A DNA stretch of 37,955 nt. Source: Rubrivivax sp. GTDB lineage: Bacteria; Pseudomonadota; Gammaproteobacteria; Burkholderiales; Burkholderiaceae_C. Below the pieces are notes generated by a model. That model saw only the letters and a program-made list of their open reading frames with translations. It had not been told where the DNA came from and did no database searches. This document shows positions 26,478 to 36,871 of the stretch, piece after piece. The stretch lies in the NCBI GenBank assembly GCA_016789865.1, contig JAEUPC010000083.1:1-37955 (forward strand). Direction: 5' to 3'. Both the position numbers and the translations under genes were made by a program. The stretch's first letter is position 1, and each line of letters opens with the position of its first letter.

Positions 26478-28139
26478 TTAGGCGGCGGTCCCGGCAGCGG
26501 GCGCGCCGCGCGGCAGGCGCACCGTGAAGCAGGCGCCGGGCGGGCCGATTCCCGTGCCTCCCGCGCCTCCCGCACCGGGCCGGCCGGGCGGCGCGCGGGC
26601 GTCGTCCACGGTGACGGTGCCGCCGTGCCGCTGGACCACTTCGTGGACGATGGCCAGGCCGAGGCCGCTGCCGTCGACCTGCGTGCCCAGCGCCCGGTAG
26701 AAGGGCCGGAACACCAGCTCGCGCTCGGCCGACGGAATGCCCGGGCCGCTGTCCTCGACCTGCAGCACGAGCAGCTGGAGGTCGGTGCGATCGGCGCCCA
26801 CGCGCACCGTGACGCTGCCCCCGCCCGGCGTGTACTGCAGCCCGTTGTCGACCAGGTTGCGGATCAGCTCGCCCAGCAGCACGGGCTCGGCCAGCAGGCG
26901 CAGCGGGCGGGCGCTGCCGTGCTCGTCCTCCGGGCCTTCGTAGCCCAGGTCGATGCGCCGCTCCAGGGCCCTGGGCACGAAGTCGCGCACGACAGCGCGG
27001 GCGATGGCCTCCAGGTCCACCCACTGCTTGCGCACCACGGTGCCGTCGGCGTCGGCGCGCGCCATCGACAGCAGCTGGTTGACCATGTGCGCGGCGCGCT
27101 GCGTGGACACGGCGATCTGGCGCAGCGAGTGGCGCATCGCCGCCGGGTCGCCGCGGCCGCTGTCGATCTCGCGCGCGGCCAGTTCCGCCTGGGTGCGCAG
27201 CCCCGCCAGCGGCGTCTTGAGCTGGTGCGCCGCGTCGGCCAGGAACTGGCGCTGCACGGCCATCGAGCTGTCCAGCCGCTGCAGCAGGTCGTTGATGGCG
27301 CGCACCAGCGGCGCCACTTCCTCGGGCACGTCGCGGTCCGGGATGGCCGACAGGTCGGTGCTCTGGCGTCGGCGGATGCGCCGCTGCAGATCGCCCAGCG
27401 GGCGCAAGCCCCGCGACAGGGCCAGCCACACCAGCATCACCGCCAGCGGCACGATCAGGAACTGCGGCAACAGCACGCCCTTGATGATGTCCACGGCCAA
27501 CTGCTCGCGCAGCTGCAGCGATTCGGCCACCTGCACCAGCGCGTCGTTGTCGTGCTGGCCGTCGCCGGCGGCCAGCCAGAGGTAGGCCACGCGCACGGGC
27601 TCCTCGCGCAGCACGTCGTCGCGGAAGCGCACGACGTCGGCGGCGGCCGCCTGATCGAGCGGCACGAGCAGCGCCGGCTCGCCTGCCAGCAGCTCGCCGC
27701 GCCGGCCGAGCACCTGGAACCAGCGCTCGACCGACCCCTCGTCGCGCAGCAGGGTCTGCGCAACGCGGCCGAGCTCGTCTGCAAGCTGGCGGCCGTTGCG
27801 GCGCGGGGCCGGCTCGTGCACCGCAGCGGCCGGCGCGGCGATGGCGCGCACCATCCGCGCCAGCTCGGCGTCGTAGGGCCGGTGGGCGATGTTCTGCGCC
27901 ACGAACCAGTTCAGCGCCAGGCTCATCGGCCACAGGAACAGCATCGGGGCCAAGACCCAGTCGAGCAGCTCGCCGAACAGCGAGCGCGAGTCGCCCGCCG
28001 GCCGCGCGAAGACGCCGCGCGGGCCGAGCAGCGTGCGCGCCCTGGGTGCCGGCGGCGGCGTGGGCGACAACGGCTGCGCCGGCGCCCGCAGCGCCTGCAG
28101 CACCTCGGGCGGCAGCGGCGGCGGCCGCGTGTCGTTCAA
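26478..28139 (-). CDS. TctE-like sensor histidine kinase with 2CSK_N-type input domain
   Basis: A 553-residue membrane kinase. It has a Pro-rich cytosolic N-terminus (1-60), membrane helix 1 (about 66-88, WVLAPMLFLWPMSLALNWFV), a periplasmic domain like 2CSK_N (about 89-225, NIAHRPYDAELARMVRAIA ... RWFQVLGRRGELLAGEPALLVP) and membrane helix 2 (about 230-251). HAMP, then HisKA with phospho-acceptor His305 (ADAAHQLKTPLAGL), follow. The ATPase has N-box NLVDNGLQYTPGG, G1 EDSGPGIP and G2 GSGLGLAIVHEV. No ATG fits: a TTG at 28137-28139 overlaps the regulator stop (TTGA), giving coupling with the regulator. A Gly/Pro-rich insert lies before the last strand (CFTVRLPRG). TctE kinases respond to tricarboxylates, but the signal here is unknown. 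Confidence 0.9.
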   Translation of the reverse strand: MNDTRPPPLPPEVLQALRAPAQPLSPTPPPAPRARTLLGPRGVFARPAGDSRSLFGELLDWVLAPMLFLWPMSLALNWFVAQNIAHRPYDAELARMVRAIAAPAAAVHEPAPRRNGRQLADELGRVAQTLLRDEGSVERWFQVLGRRGELLAGEPALLVPLDQAAAADVVRFRDDVLREEPVRVAYLWLAAGDGQHDNDALVQVAESLQLREQLAVDIIKGVLLPQFLIVPLAVMLVWLALSRGLRPLGDLQRRIRRRQSTDLSAIPDRDVPEEVAPLVRAINDLLQRLDSSMAVQRQFLADAAHQLKTPLAGLRTQAELAAREIDSGRGDPAAMRHSLRQIAVSTQRAAHMVNQLLSMARADADGTVVRKQWVDLEAIARAVVRDFVPRALERRIDLGYEGPEDEHGSARPLRLLAEPVLLGELIRNLVDNGLQYTPGGGSVTVRVGADRTDLQLLVLQVEDSGPGIPSAERELVFRPFYRALGTQVDGSGLGLAIVHEVVQRHGGTVTVDDARAPPGRPGAGGAGGTGIGPPGACFTVRLPRGAPAAGTAA

Positions 28140-28807
28140 CTCGCGATCTTCTCCAGGCAGTAGCCCAGGCCCCGCACGGTGGCGATGCGCACCGGCCCGT
28201 GCTCGATCTTCTTGCGCAGGCGGTGGATGTAGACCTCGATGGCGTTGTTGCTGACCTCGTCGCCCCACTCGCACAGGCGCTCGACCAACTGGTCCTTGCT
28301 GACGAGGCGGCCGGCGCGCTGCAGCAGCACCTCGAGCAGGCTGAGCTCGCGCGCCGACAGCTCCACCATCTGGTCGTTGAGGTAGGCCACGCGGCCGCTG
28401 GCGTCGAAGGTCAACGGCCCGTGCTTGAGCAGGTTGGAGGCGGTGCCCAGGCCGCGGCGCAGCAGCGCGCGTGCGCGTGCTTCCAGCTCCTGCAGCGAGA
28501 AGGGCTTGGCCATGTAGTCGTCGGCACCGAGGTCCAGGCCCTTGACGCGCTGTTCCACGCTGTCGGCGGCGGTGAGGATGAGCACCGGCACGCTGGCGCC
28601 GCGGCCGCGCAGCTTCTTGAGTACCTCGAAGCCGTGCATCCGCGGCAGCCCGAGGTCGAGGATCACCAGGTCGAATTCGTGCGCGGCGAGCGCCGCGTCG
28701 GCCTCGGAGCCGCTGGCCACCTGGTCGACGGCGTAGCCGGCCGCGCGCAGCGAGCGCATCAGCCCGTCGGCCAGCACCTGGTCATCTTCGGCGATGAGGA
28801 TTCGCAT
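28136..28807 (-). CDS. OmpR-family response regulator (TctD/QseB-like)
   Basis: A 223-residue two-domain transcription factor. The receiver domain (1-115) has the acidic pocket (Glu7, Asp8, Asp9), phospho-acceptor Asp51 ([10 protein letters not shown]), Thr79 and Lys101 (MAKPFSL). The winged-helix domain (about 125-220) carries [53 protein letters not shown], the usual recognition helix. The C-terminus [14 protein letters not shown] is the typical wing. Its stop overlaps the kinase start, so both are made from one message. The pair lies divergent from recA across a 281-nt gap, a common arrangement in Burkholderiales. Targets are unknown. Confidence 0.95.
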   Translation of the reverse strand: MRILIAEDDQVLADGLMRSLRAAGYAVDQVASGSEADAALAAHEFDLVILDLGLPRMHGFEVLKKLRGRGASVPVLILTAADSVEQRVKGLDLGADDYMAKPFSLQELEARARALLRRGLGTASNLLKHGPLTFDASGRVAYLNDQMVELSARELSLLEVLLQRAGRLVSKDQLVERLCEWGDEVSNNAIEVYIHRLRKKIEHGPVRIATVRGLGYCLEKIAS

Positions 28808-29029
28808 GGACCCTTGTCTCCCGGCGGGGCGGGCCCGGCGGGCCGCTGCGGCGCCGCGCGTCGGGCCGGGGCGGTGCCCGGTGGGCCCCGCTCATCATCA
28901 TGCGCCTTCGCCGCCAGCGGCGCCCCGCGGCAAACCCCGACCCGCCAGCCCGCGCGCACCCCCGCGACGGGCGGCCGGCGGCAACGCATCACCGGCCCGG
29001 TGGCACCCCGCCGCGGGCCCCCGAAAGAG

Positions 29030-29045
29030 CTGTACAGATATCCAG
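29030..29045 (+). promoter_or_regulatory. LexA (SOS) box upstream of recA
   Basis: CTGTACAGATATCCAG fits the CTGT-N8-ACAG SOS consensus with one mismatch (CCAG for ACAG). It lies 44 nt before the recA ATG and overlaps a possible -35 (TGTACA, 29031-29036). A -10 (CATAAT, 29055-29060) follows at 18-nt spacing, so bound LexA would block RNA polymerase. Confidence 0.75.
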
Positions 29046-29054
29046 CTCGTGGCG

Positions 29055-29060
29055 CATAAT
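29055..29060 (+). promoter_or_regulatory. recA -10 box
   Basis: CATAAT matches five of six -10 bases and sits 29 nt upstream of the recA start. Its -35 partner is TGTACA at 29031-29036, inside the LexA box. The AGAGGAG ribosome site follows at about 29074-29080. Confidence 0.6.
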
Positions 29061-29088
29061 CACTGCCATCGCAAGAGGAGCAACGACG

Positions 29089-30126
<1,038 letters not shown>

Positions 30127-30158
30127 GGCTGAGCGCCCGCGCCGGCGCGACACGGGCG

Positions 30159-30659
30159 GTGACAGCCGGGCTGTCGATCAAGGCTCGGGCGCTGCGCTAC
30201 CTGGCGCAGCGGGAGCACTCGCGCGCCGAACTGGAGCGCAAGCTGTCGGCGGCGCTGGCCCGCGTGCACGAGCCGGCTGCCGCCCGGTTGGACGACGAGG
30301 ACACACCGGCCCTCAGGCTGCAGCAAATCCGCCGGGCGTTGGACGAACTCGCCGAGCGTGGCCTCCTGAGCGACGCCCGTGCGGCCGAGTCGGTGCTGGC
30401 GGCGCAAGGCCGCCGCCATGGCAGCCGGCGGTTGAAGCAGGTGCTGCAGGCCAAGGGCCTGGCAGCCGAGCTGGTCGAGGCGACGCTGCAGCAGTCCAAA
30501 GCCACCGAGTACGCGCGCGCCCGCGAAGTCTGGTTGCGGCGCTTCGGTGCCCCGGCCGATGACGCCGCGGGGCGCGCCAGGCAGGCGCGTTTTCTCGCCG
30601 GGCGCGGCTTCGATGGCGAGGTCATCCGAAGGCTCGTCAAGGGGCTCGACGCAGACTGA
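30159..30659 (+). CDS. recX: Regulatory protein RecX
   Basis: RecX restrains RecA by blocking filament growth and is usually made by read-through from recA. The 166-residue protein has the three helical repeats of the family: [48 protein letters not shown]...[16 protein letters not shown], and the C-terminal [23 protein letters not shown]. An insert with DEDTPAL lies between repeats 1 and 2. The GTG start at 30159 is the first start codon after recA and gives the normal N-terminus; no strong RBS is visible, in line with low expression relative to RecA. Confidence 0.93.
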   Translation: MTAGLSIKARALRYLAQREHSRAELERKLSAALARVHEPAAARLDDEDTPALRLQQIRRALDELAERGLLSDARAAESVLAAQGRRHGSRRLKQVLQAKGLAAELVEATLQQSKATEYARAREVWLRRFGAPADDAAGRARQARFLAGRGFDGEVIRRLVKGLDAD

Positions 30660-30729
30660 TACGGCTTCGCGATCGATCGAATAGGTCGGGGCAACAGGCC
30701 GTGGCGGGGTCGGGCCGACGAGGTGCCCT

Positions 30730-30965
30730 GCTCCGCGAATGTCCTCTTGCGGCGGCCCAGCTTCGCTGGTCCCCCGCCTGCCCCCTTGACTTCGCTGCGC
30801 AGGGCACCCCATCGGCCCGATCCGGCACCCGCGTCGGGGCTTGGCCGACGAAGACCCACCCAGGTGCCACCGAGGACGGCGGGTGGTCGGCGCAGCGAAA
30901 TAGAGGATGCGTTCAGTTCAGGGGCCCAGCGAAGCTGGGCCGCTGAGCAAGGACATTCGCGGAGC
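30730..30965. mobile_element. MITE-like element with ~40-bp terminal inverted repeats
   Basis: The left end (30730-30769) and the reverse complement of the right end (30926-30965) agree at the first 16 bases (GCTCCGCGAATGTCCT) and, after 7 differing bases, at the next 16-17 (CGGCCCAGCTTCGCTGG). A second inverted pair lies inside: TTCGCTGCGC (30791-30800) and GCGCAGCGAA (30890-30899). Each terminal arm also contains the small palindrome CCAGCttcGCTGG. There is no transposase and no clear target duplication. It could be a non-autonomous transposable element, a REP/BIME-like repeat pair or a structured RNA. Confidence 0.6.
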
Positions 30966-31087
30966 CGACCACGCGGCGTCCTCGGCGCCACCAACTCGTC
31001 GAAGGCCTCTCCATCTTTTCGAACGCAATTGCGCATGAGCCCCGCGCCCGGGGTCCGCCCGCCGTCAGGCAGGCGTAGAAACACGCA

Positions 31088-31117
31088 TGCTAAATTCGTC
31101 GCCGCCTCGGCGGCGAC
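31088..31117 (+). promoter_or_regulatory. Likely sucCD extended -10 promoter with adjoining hairpin
   Basis: TGCTAAATT (31088-31096) is an extended -10 (TGn then TAAATT); no good -35 is seen, as is common with extended -10 promoters. GTCGCCGCC (31098-31106) and GGCGGCGAC (31109-31117) directly follow and form a perfect 9-bp inverted repeat around the expected transcription start. It could be an operator or a 5'-end stabilising hairpin. The leader to the sucC ATG would be about 155 nt. Confidence 0.45.
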
Positions 31118-31257
31118 CGCGCCCGCGTGGGCCGCACGCAGCGCCGGGCGGCCACACGGGCTCGCACCCCACCCGACGGGGCATCCGCACGCCTCAAACC
31201 CAGAGTCAGAACCGCCGCCCCGCCGCCGACCAGCGACAGGAGCGCGAGGAGCCCCCG

Positions 31258-32418
<1,161 letters not shown>

Positions 32419-32441
32419 ACCGCCCGCCGGAGCCGCACCCC

Positions 32442-33335
32442 ATGAGCATCCTGATCAACCAGAACAGCCGCGTGATGACGCAAGGCATCACCGGCAAGAC
32501 CGGCCAGTTCCACACCAAAGGCTGCCAGGCCTACGCCAACGGCAAGGCCTGCTTCGTGGCCGGCGTGAACCCGAAGAAGGCCGGCGAGAGCTTCGAAGGC
32601 ATCCCGATCCACGCCAGCGTCCTGGACGCCAAGGCGGCGACCGGCGCAAACGTGAGCGTGATCTACGTGCCGCCGGCCGGCGCCGCCGACGCCATCTGGG
32701 AGGCGGTGCAAGCCGAACTCGACCTCGTCGTGTGCATCACCGAGGGCATTCCCATCAAGGACATGCTGACGGTGCGCAACAAGATGAAGGCCAAGGAGGC
32801 CGCCGGCGGCAAGAAGACGCTGCTGCTGGGCCCCAACTGCCCCGGCGTCATCACGCCCGACGAGATCAAGATCGGCATCATGCCCGGCCACATCCACCGC
32901 AAGGGCCGCATCGGTGTGGTCAGCCGTTCGGGCACGCTGACCTACGAAGCGGTGGCGCAGCTCACCGAGATCGGCCTGGGGCAAAGCAGCGCGGTGGGCA
33001 TCGGCGGCGACCCGATCAATGGCCTCAAGCACGTCGACGTGATGAAGCTGTTCAACGAAGACCCTGGCACCGACGCCGTGATCATGATCGGCGAGATCGG
33101 CGGCCCCGACGAGGCCGAGGCGGCGCGCTGGTGCAAGGCGAACATGAAAAAGCCGATCGTCGGCTTCATCGCCGGTGTGACCGCGCCGCCGGGCAAGCGC
33201 ATGGGCCACGCCGGCGCGTTGATCAGCGGCGGCGCCGACACCGCCGACGCGAAGTTGGCGATCATGGAAGAGTGCGGCTTCAAGGTCACGCGCAACCCCA
33301 GCGAGATGGGGCGGATGCTGAAGGCGCTGATCTGA
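32442..33335 (+). CDS. sucD: Succinyl-CoA synthetase (ADP-forming) subunit alpha
   Basis: The alpha subunit binds CoA and carries the phospho-histidine intermediate. The 297-residue protein shows the CoA-binding Rossmann N-terminus ([34 protein letters not shown]), [20 protein letters not shown] and the active-site loop [10 protein letters not shown] with His256. The ending MGRMLKALI is as expected. CGGAG lies about 11 nt before the ATG at 32442. It forms an operon with sucC; a TerC-family gene follows after 303 nt, an order I recognise from other Burkholderiales. Confidence 0.98.
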   Translation: MSILINQNSRVMTQGITGKTGQFHTKGCQAYANGKACFVAGVNPKKAGESFEGIPIHASVLDAKAATGANVSVIYVPPAGAADAIWEAVQAELDLVVCITEGIPIKDMLTVRNKMKAKEAAGGKKTLLLGPNCPGVITPDEIKIGIMPGHIHRKGRIGVVSRSGTLTYEAVAQLTEIGLGQSSAVGIGGDPINGLKHVDVMKLFNEDPGTDAVIMIGEIGGPDEAEAARWCKANMKKPIVGFIAGVTAPPGKRMGHAGALISGGADTADAKLAIMEECGFKVTRNPSEMGRMLKALI

Positions 33336-33638
33336 CGGTCTGAAGCCAGAGGCCCCGGCGTGCGGCGCCAGCCCGCACCGTGGGTGCCTGCCAACGCAGC
33401 CGCAGGCCAGGCGTGCCGCGCCCGGCCTCCGCCTGGCCTCCGCCTTGCCCACACGACGCCCGGGGCAAATGGCATCGCTGAGGCGACCAGCCTGCTGCGC
33501 CAGTACGCTTAAAGGTTCCCTCGAGCCTGCGTAGTTCCACGCACGGCCATGCGTGGCCGGTGTGCCTAGACTGCGCCGCCGCGCGACCCCGCGCCGCCGT
33601 CAACGCCCGGCACCGCCTCCCGAAGAAGAGCTGCACCC
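33336..33638. other. 303-nt gap between sucD and the TerC-UspA gene
   Basis: No gene is evident. CCACGCA (33537-33543) and TGCGTGG (33550-33556) form a perfect 7-bp hairpin with a 6-nt loop. TAGACT at 33567-33572 could be a -10 for the downstream gene, but has no good -35. I looked for the GGGGAGUA core of the yybP-ykoY manganese riboswitch, which precedes many TerC genes, and did not find it. Confidence 0.5.
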
Positions 33639-34847
33639 ATGGACATGTTCACCAGCGTCGAGTTCTGGATCGCCGTCGGCCAGATCATCATGATCGACAT
33701 CCTGCTGGGTGGCGACAACGCGGTGGTCATTGCGCTGGCCTGCCGCAAGCTGCCTGCCGAGCAGCGGCGGCTGGGCATCCTCTGGGGCACGGCCGGGGCC
33801 ATCGCGCTGCGGGTGGTGCTGATCTTCTTCGCGCTGCAGCTGCTGGCGATCCCGTTCCTGAAGATCGTCGGCGCGTTGCTGTTGGTGTGGATCGGCGTCA
33901 AGCTGCTGATGCCCGAGCACGAGGGCGAAGGCCACGCCCACATCGAAGGCAGCGACCGGCTGTGGGGTGCGGTGAAGACGGTCATCATCGCCGACTTCGT
34001 GATGAGCGTGGACAACGTCATCGCGATCGCGGGCGCCGCGGAGTCCTCTGGCACCGGCCACGGCATGGCGCTGGTGATCTTCGGCGTGCTGGTCAGCATC
34101 CCGATCATCGTGTGGGGCAGCCAGCTGGTGCTCAAGCTCATGGATCGCTACCCGGTGATCATCACCGCGGGCGGCATGCTGCTCGGCTGGATCGCCGGCA
34201 CGATGGCCGTCTCCGACCTTGTCTTCACCGACCCGAATCGCTTCGTCGAATTCCCGAAGCTGGTTCAGAGTGATGCCCTGCGGCTGGGCGCCGGCGCGGC
34301 CGGTGCGCTGCTGGTGCTGGCCATCGGGCGGCTGTGGGGCGCTCGCAGCGCCGTGGCGGCCGCACCAGCTACGGCCTCCGCGCAGCCTGGCGCATTGCCA
34401 GCCGCTGCGGGCACGGCGCGGCGGGTGCTCCTGGCGGTGGATGGCTCCGAACCCTCGCTGCGCGCAGTGCATCGCCTGATCGACCTGCGCCACTCGCTGC
34501 GTGACGCCACGGGCATGCAGATCCATCTGCTGAACGTACAGCGGCCCGTGTCCCGAGACGTGGCCACCTTCGTGGCCAGCCAGTCGCTGGACGAGTACCA
34601 CCTGGAGCGCAGCGAAGCGGCGCTGGCCACCTCACGCACGGCACTCGACGGGGCCGGCGTGCCCTACACGGCCCACCGCAAGGTCGGATCGCCCGGGCCC
34701 ACCATCGCCGAGACCGCTGCCTCGCTGGGCTGCGACCTCATCGTGCTGGGCGCACGCGGCCTGGGCAGCAACACCGCGGCATTGCTCGGCTCGGTGGCCC
34801 ACGGCGCCATCGAGGCGGCGGGCGTGCCCGTGCTCGTGGTCAAGTAG
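33639..34847 (+). CDS. TerC-family membrane protein fused to a C-terminal UspA domain
   Basis: Residues 1-235 form a TerC/YjbE-type integral membrane protein with about seven helices. Two inverted acidic motifs, IMIDILLGGDNAVVIALA (Asp20, Asp26) and IIADFVMSVDNVIAIAG (Asp119, Asp125), are those used for metal export (often manganese) in the family. A His/Glu loop (EHEGEGHAHIEG) joins the halves. After a membrane helix (about 215-232) and an Ala/Pro linker (236-260) comes a UspA domain (261-402): RRVLLAVDGSEPSLRAVHRL and the ATP motif G371-x2-G374-x9-G384-S385. TerC proteins are usually about 230 residues, so the fusion is unusual. It suggests a nucleotide- or stress-gated metal exporter, which is inference. 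The ATG at 33639 follows AAGAAGAG. Confidence 0.9.
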   Translation: MDMFTSVEFWIAVGQIIMIDILLGGDNAVVIALACRKLPAEQRRLGILWGTAGAIALRVVLIFFALQLLAIPFLKIVGALLLVWIGVKLLMPEHEGEGHAHIEGSDRLWGAVKTVIIADFVMSVDNVIAIAGAAESSGTGHGMALVIFGVLVSIPIIVWGSQLVLKLMDRYPVIITAGGMLLGWIAGTMAVSDLVFTDPNRFVEFPKLVQSDALRLGAGAAGALLVLAIGRLWGARSAVAAAPATASAQPGALPAAAGTARRVLLAVDGSEPSLRAVHRLIDLRHSLRDATGMQIHLLNVQRPVSRDVATFVASQSLDEYHLERSEAALATSRTALDGAGVPYTAHRKVGSPGPTIAETAASLGCDLIVLGARGLGSNTAALLGSVAHGAIEAAGVPVLVVK

Positions 34848-34884
34848 GCCCGCAGCCGGCAAGCCGATCGCCTGGCGTGCCGCT

Positions 34885-35328
34885 TCAGCGGCAGACGAGC
34901 ACCGGGACCTTGGCCCGCGCCAGCACCTTCTGCGTCTCGCTGCCCAGCAGGGCATGCGCCAAGCCGCGCCGCCCATGCGAGGCCATCACGATCAGGTCAC
35001 ACTTGCGGGCCGCCGCCTCGGCAAGGATGGCCTCGGCCGGGTACTCGCCGGTCAATGTTGCCCCTTCGAAGGGCACGCCCGCCTCAGCGGCGGCCTTCTC
35101 GATCACGCCGAGGAAACGCGCCGCGGCCTCCGCCGAGAGGCTGGCGTGCTCTTCGGGTTGCACGTAGCCCACGGGCAGCAGACCCTCGAAGACGATGGGC
35201 GTCGGAGCCGGGGCCACGAACAGCCCGGTCACGCGCCCGCCCATCGCCTTGGCCACGGCCACACCCTGCTTGGCCGCGTGCGCCGAAGCGGTCGAGCCGT
35301 CGGTCGGTATCAGCACGTGCTTGTACAT
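34885..35328 (-). CDS. Universal stress protein, UspA family
   Basis: A 147-residue single Usp domain: MYKHVLIPTDGSTASAHAAKQGVAVAKAMGG at the start, ATLTGEYPAEAILAEAAARKCDLIVMASHGRRG in the second half, and VPVLVCR at the end. The nucleotide motif is H-G-x9-G-S (SHGRRGLAHALLGS), close to the ATP-binding type although the first Gly is Ala. Usp proteins dimerise and help survival under starvation, oxidative or membrane stress. It is convergent with the TerC-UspA gene, with 37 nt between the stops; the permease gene upstream is on the same strand. The start ATG (35326-35328) is chosen over a longer open frame because the family N-terminus begins there. Confidence 0.93.
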   Translation of the reverse strand: MYKHVLIPTDGSTASAHAAKQGVAVAKAMGGRVTGLFVAPAPTPIVFEGLLPVGYVQPEEHASLSAEAAARFLGVIEKAAAEAGVPFEGATLTGEYPAEAILAEAAARKCDLIVMASHGRRGLAHALLGSETQKVLARAKVPVLVCR

Positions 35329-35407
35329 CTCGCACCCCCGTTTCAATGGCCTCAGCCGAATCGCGCTTCGGTGTGCGCGCGCCGCCAGAGATCGGCCTGG
35401 CTGCCGC

Positions 35408-36724
35408 TCACCCCGCGTACGGCAGCACCCACACCAGCATGCCGAGCACATAGCACACGCCGGACGCTACCAGGGTGAACGGCACGCTCCACGCGAGGAA
35501 CTCGCGCAGCGACACCTTGCGCTTTTCCTCCCGCTGGCAGATGTTCAGCGCCGCGTAGAGCGCCGGAGCGCCGGCCACCGTGAGGTTGCTGCCCAGCGTG
35601 CCCGACCACAGCAGCATCCACCACAGCGGCCAGGGCGGCACGCCGTCGGCCTCCAGCCCCTTGATGGTGTGCAGGAAGGTCAGGATGTAGGCATCGTGCT
35701 CGACGATCCCGACGATCGGCACGGTCACCCAGTACATGACCGTCGCGCCCAGCGCGTAGCTATCCTTGAACACCGGCTTCAGCCACGCCGCCAGCACGTC
35801 AAGCACGTGCATCTTCTCGAGCCCGCCCACCAACGCGAACAGGGCGATGTAGAAGAAGATGGCTCGCCAGTCCAGCTCTTCCAGCACCTTCTCGAACTCA
35901 GGCGCCTTGACGCGCTCGCCCAGGATCTCCAGCAAGAGCACCAGTGAGATGGCCCCGGTCAGCGCGATGAACCCGAGCTTGACGCCCAGCACCTGCCGAA
36001 AGGCCATGCCGACCACGGTGAGCAGGAACCAGCCCACCACCACGGTCGCGAAGAGCTTGTTGGGGATGCGCGTCTCGATGCCCAACGCGCCCAGGTCCAC
36101 CGCCTGCCGCCCGTAGCCGCGAAAACCGTAGGCGTACATCGCCGCCAGCGTTGCCGCGAAGGTCACCATCAGCAGCGGAAACGACGAGGGTCGCCCGTGC
36201 TGCCAGAAGAAATCCATGAACTCCGCCCCAGCCACGCTGTGCAGCATCTGCGGCGGCAGGTCGCCCAGCAGCAGCGCCGAGCCCATGAAATTGGCCGCGA
36301 AACCGATCATCAGCACCAGCGGCGTCACCGGGATCTTCAACGCGCGCGCCAGCGGCAGTGCCACCGGCGCCATCATCAGGATCACCACGACGTTGTCCAC
36401 GAACATCGAGATCACGCCGGCCAGCACCGACAGGATGATGACGAGCACGCCGGGCCGCCCGCCGGACAGCTTCAGCGCCTGCACCGACAGCCAGCTGGGC
36501 ACCCCGGTCTTGCCGAAATACGAGGCAATGATCCACACACTGACCAGGATCGCCATCACGTTCCAGTCGACGAGGCCGAAAGCGTCGACATCGCTCATCA
36601 CGCCGACCCAGATCATCGCCACCACGCCCACGAGCGCCGCCACGGTGCTGTCGACCACGTTCGTGATGACGGCGATGATGGTGACCGCGAACACGATCAC
36701 TGCCACCCAGGCCAGCGGTTCCAT
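35408..36724 (-). CDS. ArsB/NhaD-superfamily (SLC13-like) inner-membrane permease
   Basis: A 438-residue polytopic protein with about eleven hydrophobic helices, starting MEPLAWVAVIVFAVTIIAVITNVVDSTVAALVGVVAMIWVGVM. The segments VISMFVDNVVVILMMAPVALPLARALKIP and GFAANFMGSALLLGDLPPQML match the paired re-entrant/unwound helices of the ion transporter superfamily (ArsB, NhaD, P protein, CitMHS). LLWSGTLGSNLTVAGAPALYAALN near the C-terminus is the second copy of that signature. The substrate (Na+/H+ exchange, arsenite or a dicarboxylate) cannot be told from sequence. The ATG at 36722-36724 is preceded by GGAGGAG, a strong RBS. uspA lies 79 nt downstream on the same strand and may share its message. 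Confidence 0.85.
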   Translation of the reverse strand: MEPLAWVAVIVFAVTIIAVITNVVDSTVAALVGVVAMIWVGVMSDVDAFGLVDWNVMAILVSVWIIASYFGKTGVPSWLSVQALKLSGGRPGVLVIILSVLAGVISMFVDNVVVILMMAPVALPLARALKIPVTPLVLMIGFAANFMGSALLLGDLPPQMLHSVAGAEFMDFFWQHGRPSSFPLLMVTFAATLAAMYAYGFRGYGRQAVDLGALGIETRIPNKLFATVVVGWFLLTVVGMAFRQVLGVKLGFIALTGAISLVLLLEILGERVKAPEFEKVLEELDWRAIFFYIALFALVGGLEKMHVLDVLAAWLKPVFKDSYALGATVMYWVTVPIVGIVEHDAYILTFLHTIKGLEADGVPPWPLWWMLLWSGTLGSNLTVAGAPALYAALNICQREEKRKVSLREFLAWSVPFTLVASGVCYVLGMLVWVLPYAG

Positions 36725-36871
36725 GGCGTGCTGCTCCTCCGGTTCGTTCGTTGTGCGCCGCGCGGGCGCGACCGGCGATTTCCGCGCGGGTCTGCCGGCA
36801 TTCTCGCGACGGCCCGGTGAGCGCGCCAGCCGGGCCGAACCCTGCGCTGTCCTGCATGGCGGGCGCGCGCC

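Larger units (their letters stand above)
30660..31257. other. 598-nt non-coding region between recX and sucC
   Basis: No convincing gene lies here. Open frames on both strands have Arg/Pro/Ser-rich products, typical of chance frames in GC-rich DNA. The region holds the inverted-repeat element at 30730-30965. After it comes unremarkable sequence (30966-31060), a likely sucC promoter (31088-31096), a hairpin (31098-31117) and a C-rich leader with AGGAG about 8 nt before the sucC ATG. Confidence 0.7.

Noticed and set aside
30637-30870. Minus-strand 77-codon frame in the inverted-repeat region as a gene
   Set aside because: Arg/Pro/Ser-rich with no RBS; it runs through the left inverted repeat. 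Similar frames appear on the other strand, as expected from the palindromic sequence.
33336-33638. yybP-ykoY manganese riboswitch before the TerC gene
   Set aside because: The conserved GGGGAGUA core and its partner loop are not present; only a 7-bp hairpin is seen.
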